From Omnitrophica WOR_2 bacterium RIFCSPHIGHO2_02_FULL_50_17 (lineage in GTDB: Bacteria > Omnitrophota > Gorgyraeia > Zapsychrales > Zapsychraceae), in contig MHGQ01000014.1 in NCBI GenBank assembly GCA_001805645.1, forward strand, positions 1 through 49,257: 49,257 nt of DNA, read 5' to 3'. The position numbers and the translations under genes were made by a program. Shown here in pieces: positions 43,858 to 49,257 of the stretch (its first letter is position 1; each line of letters opens with the position of its first letter). A model generated the notes under the pieces. That model was not told the DNA's origin. It saw only the letters and a list, made by a program, of their open reading frames with translations, and did not search any database.

Positions 43858-45822
43858 TTACTCCTTTTTAGTCTCCCCGGGCAAATCTCGCGACACATAC
43901 GTGCATTGGGGGTAGCGGCTGCAGCCGTAAAACGCCCCGCGCCGGGATCTGCGCCTGATGAGCTCGCCGCCGCAGCCTTCCTGGGGACATTTGATGCCGG
44001 AAGTAACCGGCTGGGCGAACCGGCATTGGGGGAATCCGGAACAGCTCAAAAATTTTCCCCGGCGCCCCCATTTGACGACCATCTGCCGGCCGCAGTCGGG
44101 GCAGTGCTGGTCCACAAAATCATGCTCCTTGACAATATGACCTTCGGCATAAGCCAGCTCTTCCTTAAAGGGCTGATAAAACTCGCGAAGGAGGGTCGGA
44201 GAATTCAGTTTGCCCTCCTCGATGAGATCCAGGTTTTCTTCCATCTGGGCGGTAAAACCAATATCCATGATCTTTGCAAAATACTCCACCAATAAATCGC
44301 AAATGCGGATCCCCAGTTCCGTCGGGGTAAAAACCCCCCGTTCGCGGCTGACATAATTACGGACAACCAGCGTCTGAATAATGGAGGCGTAGGTGCTGGG
44401 CCGTCCGATGCCGTCTTCTTCCATGGCCTTGACCAGGCTGGCATCGGTATAACGCGCCGGCGGCTTCGTAAAGTGCTGGGTAGGATTAACACTTAAAAGT
44501 TCCAGAGAATCCCCCGGCCGATAGTGCGCAAGCTCGATCTTCGGCTCCTCTTCCCTGATTCCGTTATCCAAAACCAAAAACCCGTCAAAGGTCATGACCG
44601 AACCCGAGGCGCCGAAGCGGTACGGACCGGCCGTAATCTCGATTCTTCTCTGCTCATATTCCGCCAGGGTCATCTGGGAGCTGACGAACCGGTTCCAGAT
44701 AAGATCATAGAGCTTGTGCTGGTCGGCGTCGAGGAACTTTTTAACATCCTCGGGTTTACGCCGGACATCCGTCGGACGCACGGCCTCATGGGCCTCCTGG
44801 GCGGATTTTTTCGACTTGTAGCGGTTGGGCTCCTCGGGGAGATACCGGCCGCCGTAACGGGTCTTAATAAAGTCTCTGACCTTGGCGAGCGCCTCACCGG
44901 AGATCTGGACGGAATCGGTGCGCATATACGTGATAAGACCGACGGCCTCGCCTCCTGCAACCTCAATCCCCTCATAAAGCTGCTGGGCCACCATCATCGT
45001 CTTATGGGCATTAAACCTTAATTTATTAAAGGCCTCCTGTTGAAGGGTACTTGTCGTGAAGGGGGGATAGGCCCTGCGCCGGACCTGCTTTTGTGAGATG
45101 TCCGAGACGATAAATTCATGTTTCTTGATGTCTGCAACAGCCCTTGCGGTCTCTTCTTGGGTGCTCAACGCGGCTTTCTCATCGTTGATCTTCTCCAAAG
45201 AGGCGCTCACGACGTCCTCGCAGCCGTCTTTTTTCAAATCAACGCCGATATCCCAATATTCTTTCGGCACGAAATTCTGAATCTCGCGTTCCCGCTCGAC
45301 AATGATGCGCAGGGCCACGGACTGCACGCGGCCCGCGCTTAAGCGCGAGCCGACCTTCTTCCACAGTAAGGGGCTGATCTTGTATCCGACAACTCTGTCC
45401 AGAATCCGCCGCGCCACCTGGGCATCGACCTTTTTTGTATCAAAATCCCGGGGATGCTCAAATGCCTTAAGAACGGCCTCTTGGGTGATCTCCTGAAACG
45501 TCACCCGGTAGACCTTTTTACCGTCTGCGATATGCTCAATCAAATTCCAGCCGATGGCCTCGCCTTCCCGGTCGGGGTCGGTCGCAAAATAAATCACCTC
45601 GGCGTCTTTAGTCTCTTTTTTTAACTTGGTCAAAAGTTTTGTTTTATTCCGGACAACGATAAACTTAGGCTTAAAGTCATCCTCAATATCGATCCCCAAG
45701 GTCGACTTAGGAAGATCTATCAGATGCCCCATGGAAGAGACGACCTTGAATTTGCTTCCGAGGAATTTATTGATTGTCTTGACCTTCGCCGGAGATTCAA
45801 CGACGACAACAGATTTAGCCAT
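43858..45822 (-). CDS. topA: DNA topoisomerase I
   Basis: TopA relaxes negative supercoils by a type IA strand-passage mechanism. The 654-residue protein has a Toprim domain (VVVESPAKVKTINKFLG and ATDPDREGEAIGWN with D82, D84). The active-site Tyr299 is in GLITYMRTDSVQISGEAL, and KPPARYTDASLVKAMEEDGI follows. Two C-terminal zinc ribbons are visible (CPDCGRQM...CSGFPQC and CPQEGCGGEL...CSRYPQC). It is shorter than E. coli TopA (865) because the C-terminal tail repeats are fewer. It follows dprA by seven bases. Confidence 0.97.
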   Translation of the reverse strand: MAKSVVVVESPAKVKTINKFLGSKFKVVSSMGHLIDLPKSTLGIDIEDDFKPKFIVVRNKTKLLTKLKKETKDAEVIYFATDPDREGEAIGWNLIEHIADGKKVYRVTFQEITQEAVLKAFEHPRDFDTKKVDAQVARRILDRVVGYKISPLLWKKVGSRLSAGRVQSVALRIIVEREREIQNFVPKEYWDIGVDLKKDGCEDVVSASLEKINDEKAALSTQEETARAVADIKKHEFIVSDISQKQVRRRAYPPFTTSTLQQEAFNKLRFNAHKTMMVAQQLYEGIEVAGGEAVGLITYMRTDSVQISGEALAKVRDFIKTRYGGRYLPEEPNRYKSKKSAQEAHEAVRPTDVRRKPEDVKKFLDADQHKLYDLIWNRFVSSQMTLAEYEQRRIEITAGPYRFGASGSVMTFDGFLVLDNGIREEEPKIELAHYRPGDSLELLSVNPTQHFTKPPARYTDASLVKAMEEDGIGRPSTYASIIQTLVVRNYVSRERGVFTPTELGIRICDLLVEYFAKIMDIGFTAQMEENLDLIEEGKLNSPTLLREFYQPFKEELAYAEGHIVKEHDFVDQHCPDCGRQMVVKWGRRGKFLSCSGFPQCRFAQPVTSGIKCPQEGCGGELIRRRSRRGAFYGCSRYPQCTYVSRDLPGETKKE

Positions 45823-45828
45823 AAAATA

Positions 45829-46938
45829 TTACCTTACAAAAAGTTTCCCGGGCAATTGTTTTACCAAGTGTTTAAGTTCCAGCCTCAGCAGGACAGCGCT
45901 CACGGAGGGAACATGGGAGCCGCATTGATCCAGCAGATGGTCTATAGGCACGGGCTGGTCATGGATATGGCGGTAAACGTATTGCTCTTCTGAGGTCAAC
46001 CCTTCCGTCGCCGTATCCTCATTAGGACAACTCTGGGGGGCCGGGCGTTGTTCCAGATCCGCAGCCAACTGCGGATGAAGATCCTCCAGGATATCTTCAA
46101 CACAAGTAACAAGCTTCGCCCCTTGTTTAATGAGATTGTGCACTCCCTGCGATGTGGGACTATCGATCTTGCCCGGCACGGCATACACCTCCCGCCCCTG
46201 CTCCAAGGCGCAATCGGCGGTAATAAGGGCGCCGCTTTTCTCTGCTGCCTCGACGACAACCACCCCCTTGGATAACCCGCTGATCAGCCTGTTACGCCGA
46301 GGAAAGTTAAAGGCCAAAGGGAGCGTTTCCATAGGAAATTCAGAGATAACCGCCCCTGTTTCGATAATCTGGTTGAATAATTTCCTGTTCTCGGGCGGAT
46401 AGATATGGGCAAGGCCGCAGCCCAGCACAGCGACGGTTACCCCTCTGACCCGCAGGGCGCCCCGGTGGGCGGCTGTATCAATCCCGCGCGCCATCCCCGA
46501 GACGATATTCACCCCCGCCTCGGCAAGACGCGCGGCAAACTGCTCGGCAACGGATGTGCCATATACCGAGGCTGTTCTGGAGCCGACAATAGCAACCGAA
46601 AGGTCAATATCTTCAGGGATCTTTCCCCTCACATAAAGGACAAAAGGGGCATCGGGAATTTCCTTTAAACTCGCCGGATAGCTTTCCTGCGGATACGTGA
46701 TAACCTCCACACCTTCTTTATCAAGATACGCGTGCTCTTTCTTGAGAAAGGAATCCTTAGGGAAGCAGACAATGTCAGAGGCTATGGGGGGCGGGATCAT
46801 CTGATCGGCGAGAAAATCGCTTTCCCGTAACGATAAAACCCTGTCGGCCGATCCGTAATGTGCCGATAATTTCCGAATCCGCGCAGAGCCAATTCCTGGA
46901 ATCGCATTAAGAACCAATAAGGCATCCGTTTCAGTCAT
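45829..46938 (-). CDS. dprA: DNA processing protein DprA
   Basis: DprA binds incoming single-stranded DNA and loads RecA during natural transformation. The 369-residue protein has an N-terminal helix-hairpin-helix segment (LNAIPGIGSARIRKLSAHYG). The Rossmann-like core VAIVGSRTASVYGTSVAEQF, IVSGMARGIDTAAHRGALRV and FPRRNRLISGLSKGVVVVEA follows, then a C-terminal winged-helix tail (about 305-369). The start is the ATG at 46938, nine bases after AGGA, overlapping the aroK end by eight bases. An ATG at 46974 would add 12 unrelated residues. The prepilin peptidase and the CpaF ATPase in the same window could belong to DNA uptake, which is speculative. Confidence 0.95.
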   Translation of the reverse strand: MTETDALLVLNAIPGIGSARIRKLSAHYGSADRVLSLRESDFLADQMIPPPIASDIVCFPKDSFLKKEHAYLDKEGVEVITYPQESYPASLKEIPDAPFVLYVRGKIPEDIDLSVAIVGSRTASVYGTSVAEQFAARLAEAGVNIVSGMARGIDTAAHRGALRVRGVTVAVLGCGLAHIYPPENRKLFNQIIETGAVISEFPMETLPLAFNFPRRNRLISGLSKGVVVVEAAEKSGALITADCALEQGREVYAVPGKIDSPTSQGVHNLIKQGAKLVTCVEDILEDLHPQLAADLEQRPAPQSCPNEDTATEGLTSEEQYVYRHIHDQPVPIDHLLDQCGSHVPSVSAVLLRLELKHLVKQLPGKLFVR

Positions 46939-47443
46939 GAGACAATATCCTGATAACCTCCTCACAGACCTCATCCGCGGTTTTATTATCGGTCATTATA
47001 ATATAATCCGCTTGCTCGTAAAGGGCCCGGCGCTCTTTTAAAAGCTCCCGAATCCTTGCCAAGGGATCCTGGACATTTAATAATGGCCGGTCGTCCTTGT
47101 CCTTAATATTTTCATAAATACACTCGGGAGAGGCGGAAAGATAAATTAAAATCCCGCGTTTTTTAAGATCCGTTATATTCTCAGGATTAAGAACGACCCC
47201 GCCGCCGCAGTCGATGACAACCGATTGCTTTTCAGCAGCCCCTTCCACGACCTTTCTCTCCATCTGGCGGAAATACTCCTCACCGGCTTCCTCAAATATC
47301 CGGTTGACGGAGCGGCCTTCCTCCTGCACAATCAGATCATCGGTGGATAAAAGCTGCCGGTTCAGCATATTTGCTAACCTCTTGGAAACAATTGACTTGC
47401 CAGAACCCATAAACCCTATCAGGACAATATTCTTTTCCAGCAT
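46931..47443 (-). CDS. aroK: Shikimate kinase
   Basis: AroK phosphorylates shikimate with ATP, fifth step of the chorismate pathway. The 170-residue protein has the P-loop NIVLIGFMGSGKSIVSKRLA, STDDLIVQEEGRSVNRIFEE and the shikimate-binding VVIDCGGGVVLNPENITDLK, with the lid KDDRPLL. The ATG at 47443 is only six bases below a -10 hexamer, so the mRNA probably starts at or next to the ATG (leaderless). A TTG at 47461 is in frame but falls inside the promoter. AroE lies upstream across the prepilin peptidase gene. Confidence 0.95.
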   Translation of the reverse strand: MLEKNIVLIGFMGSGKSIVSKRLANMLNRQLLSTDDLIVQEEGRSVNRIFEEAGEEYFRQMERKVVEGAAEKQSVVIDCGGGVVLNPENITDLKKRGILIYLSASPECIYENIKDKDDRPLLNVQDPLARIRELLKERRALYEQADYIIMTDNKTADEVCEEVIRILSHD

Positions 47444-47449
47444 GCGGGA

Positions 47450-47478
47450 ATTGTAACACAAGCCCCCTGCCCTGTCAA
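47450..47478 (-). promoter_or_regulatory. Consensus sigma-70 promoter for leaderless aroK
   Basis: On the minus strand a perfect TTGACA (47478-47473) is separated by exactly 17 bases from TACAAT (47455-47450), one base from consensus. Six bases then separate the -10 from the aroK ATG (47443). A start at the usual distance falls on the ATG itself, leaving no 5' leader and no room for a Shine-Dalgarno. It opens the aroK-dprA-topA run. Confidence 0.8.
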
Positions 47479-47481
47479 TTT

Positions 47482-47512
47482 TCTACCACAATCCGTCTCT
47501 ACCACAATCCGT
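47482..47512. repeat. 16-base tandem duplication at the pilD stop
   Basis: TCTACCACAATCCGT occurs at 47482-47496 and again at 47498-47512, a period of 16. The second copy contains the last codons and TAG stop of the prepilin peptidase gene. The first is a non-coding echo just ahead of the aroK -35. It looks like a slippage duplication. Confidence 0.75.
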
Positions 47513-48317
47513 ACCCGCGCATCATCCAGGCAAGGATAGCATCTCCACAAAACAGGCTTATAAGGGCGCCGGCAACCAAAAACGGCCCATAGGCAATGGC
47601 CGTGTCTTTCGTGCGAATCTTTTCGATAATCCCATAGACCGCGCCAAAAAAGGGCGCCAGAAAAAACGTCAAAATAGCCAGCTTCCATCCCAAAAAGGCC
47701 CCGACCATCGCCATCAACTTGACATCCCCGCCTCCCATAGACTCCTTCTTAAAAAGAAAATCCCCGAGGAGACCCATGGCATAAATGGCGCCGCCGCCTG
47801 CCAAAACACCCAACAGAGAAAGTCCCAGCGACTTGGCATGAACTAAAACAAGACCATCATCGGCACGGACACCGTGCAACTGCGGCATCAGCAGGCTGAA
47901 AATAAGCCCGGCGGTCATCCCTCCGATGCTCACCTCATCGGGAATAATCCGGTGCTCAAAGTCAACAAAAGTGGCCACGATAAAACCAGAGGTCATAACA
48001 AGGTAGGGTACAAGCAGTTTTGTCCAGCCGAAATATTGGTAAAAACCCCAAAACGCCAGCGCTGTGATAAGCTCGACGATGAAATAACGGGATGAAATTT
48101 TCTCCTTGCAGAACCGGCAGCGGCCCCTTAAAAAGATATAACTGATAAAAGGAATGTTGTCATGCCACAGAAGGGGCTTCTGACAATGGACGCAGTGCGA
48201 ACGGGGCTGGACGACGGACTTTCCATGAGGCAGCCGCACGATACAGACATTGAGAAAGCTTCCCCCAATAGCGCCGAAGACAAACATCCCCGCGCCCCCA
48301 AAATCAAAAGACATCAT
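47499..48317 (-). CDS. pilD: Prepilin peptidase / leader peptidase (PilD/GspO family)
   Basis: This aspartic membrane protease cleaves and N-methylates type IV prepilin-like signal peptides. The 272-residue protein has about eight membrane segments. The N-terminal methylase part has FVFGAIGGSFLNVCIVRLP, with zinc-type Cys pairs at 42/45 (CVHC) and 67/70 (CRFC). The protease Asp residues lie in FVDFEHRIIPDEVS (D119) and MGGGDVKLMAMVGA. Its pilin substrates are not in the window. The ATG overlaps the aroE stop by four bases. Its position between aroE and aroK is odd in functional terms. Confidence 0.95.
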   Translation of the reverse strand: MMSFDFGGAGMFVFGAIGGSFLNVCIVRLPHGKSVVQPRSHCVHCQKPLLWHDNIPFISYIFLRGRCRFCKEKISSRYFIVELITALAFWGFYQYFGWTKLLVPYLVMTSGFIVATFVDFEHRIIPDEVSIGGMTAGLIFSLLMPQLHGVRADDGLVLVHAKSLGLSLLGVLAGGGAIYAMGLLGDFLFKKESMGGGDVKLMAMVGAFLGWKLAILTFFLAPFFGAVYGIIEKIRTKDTAIAYGPFLVAGALISLFCGDAILAWMMRGYGLW

Positions 48318-49183
48318 AACCGTAAACCCTCCTCCAATGCCCGGCGCATCACATTTTTAACACGCTCATCGAGTTGCACATTCGCCCAATGCTGGAGGCC
48401 CAAGACCCCCTGGTAATAAAGCATCCCCAGACCGTTAGCGGTGCGCGCGCCTCTTCGTTTGGCCATCTTCAAAAGATCGGTCTCTGCCGGATTATAAATC
48501 AGGTCATAAACCAAAAGAGAGGGGTGGATAAGCGCCTCATCGATTAAACAGGGATCATCTTTGCGCAGCCCCACCGAAGTCGTATTGAGCAACAAATCCG
48601 CCTCCGGGATCTCCAGGTCATCAATGCTCATCACCGGCTCGACGATACTGGTATCCATACGCGTCGCCAGATCCTTCAATAATTCATTCAAACGCCCTGT
48701 GCTGCGATTATATATTTTAATGGAAACGGGCCGTTCGGAGATCATGCACAAGACGCCTAAGATGGCACGCGCCGCACCTCCCGCCCCCAGCATGGCAATC
48801 TTCTTGCCCCTCGTATTAAACTGAAGCTCAACCAAATGCGAAAGAAATCCCGGCGCATCGGTATTGTATCCAATCAGCCTGCGCTCTCTTGTAATCACAA
48901 TAGTATTGACGGCCATAATCCTCTCGACAAGAGGGCTGACATTATCGAGATAGCGGACGGCCCGCTCCTTGTAAGGGGTGGTCACATTCAGCCCGAATAT
49001 GGGGTTGGAGCGCTCGCGCAATTTTTCAAAAAAACCGTCGAGCTCTTCTTCTTTTAAAGGAAAAAGCTGATAGACGGCATCCACCCCCAATTCCTTGAAA
49101 GCGACATTATGCATCAAAGGCGACAAGCTGTGAGCGAGCGGATACCCGATGATTCCGTAAACAGACCTTTGGGCGTCTTGCAT
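48314..49183 (-). CDS. aroE: Shikimate dehydrogenase
   Basis: AroE reduces 3-dehydroshikimate to shikimate with NADPH. The 289-residue protein starts YGIIGYPLAHSLSPLMHNVA, has FGLNVTTPYKERAVRYLDNV (substrate Lys), and the nucleotide fold KIAMLGAGGAARAILGVLC. LLLNTTSVGLRKDDPC and ANGLGMLYYQGVLGLQHWA follow at the C-terminus. The ATG at 49183 lies six bases after the upstream stop. It feeds aroK, encoded just beyond the prepilin peptidase gene. Confidence 0.96.
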   Translation of the reverse strand: MQDAQRSVYGIIGYPLAHSLSPLMHNVAFKELGVDAVYQLFPLKEEELDGFFEKLRERSNPIFGLNVTTPYKERAVRYLDNVSPLVERIMAVNTIVITRERRLIGYNTDAPGFLSHLVELQFNTRGKKIAMLGAGGAARAILGVLCMISERPVSIKIYNRSTGRLNELLKDLATRMDTSIVEPVMSIDDLEIPEADLLLNTTSVGLRKDDPCLIDEALIHPSLLVYDLIYNPAETDLLKMAKRRGARTANGLGMLYYQGVLGLQHWANVQLDERVKNVMRRALEEGLRL

Positions 49184-49189
49184 GAAGAA

Positions 49190-49257
49190 TTATTGTTTCA
49201 GGTTGGATTCCTGGAAGAGGACCTTATTCAGGGCATTAATATACGCCTTGGCTGAAG
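49190..49257 (-). CDS. C-terminal end of a 2-isopropylmalate synthase-like protein (partial)
   Basis: Only the last 22 codons are present, reading SAKAYINALNKVLFQESNLK and then Q and TAA at 49192-49190. This matches the end of the regulatory domain of LeuA-type enzymes, where an A-Y-x-x-A-L-N pattern is usual. Citramalate or homocitrate synthase ends look similar and cannot be excluded from so short a piece. It lies six bases before aroE, so it probably heads the same transcript. Confidence 0.5.
   Translation of the reverse strand, partial: SAKAYINALNKVLFQESNLKQ

Overview
The window carries about 50 protein-coding genes, every one on the minus strand. It is best read from base 49257 down to base 1. 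It has no rRNA, tRNA, CRISPR array, insertion sequence or phage gene that I can recognise. The genes encode a complete diderm envelope programme: Kdo synthesis, a heptose-7-phosphate kinase, heptosyltransferases, lipid A kinase and acyltransferase, Kdo transferase, Lpt export and an OmpA-like lipoprotein. They are mixed with housekeeping clusters whose order resembles Firmicutes (uppS-cdsA-dxr-rseP-proS-rimP-nusA-infB and ruvB-DUF2905-spoIID-queA-tgt). That mixture, together with several envelope gene fusions, suggests an uncultivated diderm of the PVC neighbourhood, most likely Candidatus Omnitrophota (OP3). The taxon is an inference from gene content, not a proof.

Layout in the direction of transcription. 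49257-47499: the end of a LeuA-like gene, aroE and the prepilin peptidase gene. 47478-42973: a textbook sigma-70-like promoter places aroK on an apparently leaderless transcript, followed by dprA, topA and xerC/D. 42949-32271: the lipopolysaccharide block, with waaA, lpxK, an LpxL-ELM1 fusion, a GT4-GT9 fusion, a GT4 and three GT9 heptosyltransferase-type genes. 32296-26606: a promoter, then rfaE1 (hldE kinase), kdsB, kdsA, kdsD, kdsC, an LptC-LptA fusion and lptB. 26569-22256: a short trigger factor, clpP, a class V aminotransferase and serA. 22233-19058: a CcdA/DsbD-like membrane protein, purA, an OmpA-like lipoprotein and a coiled-coil membrane protein. 19004-5681: uppS, cdsA, dxr, rseP, an inserted CpaF/TadA ATPase, proS, rimP, nusA, infB, trpS, scpA and ruvB. 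5669-1: DUF2905, a SpoIID-like protein, queA, tgt, trmD, rplS, rnhB and the start of yraN.

The genes are packed tightly, with many ATGA, TTGA or GTGA stop-start overlaps, so much of the window is probably read as long polycistronic transcripts. Together kdsD, kdsA, kdsC and kdsB make CMP-Kdo. WaaA attaches Kdo to the lipid A precursor phosphorylated by LpxK and acylated by an LpxL-type enzyme. RfaE1 phosphorylates heptose-7-phosphate for the GT9 enzymes, and LptB with LptC-LptA exports the product. No gap between genes exceeds about 135 bases. The non-coding stretches hold palindromes and foldbacks at 3160-3208, 18983-19004, 25040-25065 and 36436-36574.

No wholly new multi-gene system was found. 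The most unusual items are the domain fusions (LpxL-ELM1, GT4-GT9, LptC-LptA), the domain losses (trigger factor without PPIase, ProRS without editing insertion), the leaderless aroK promoter and the structured intergenic elements.
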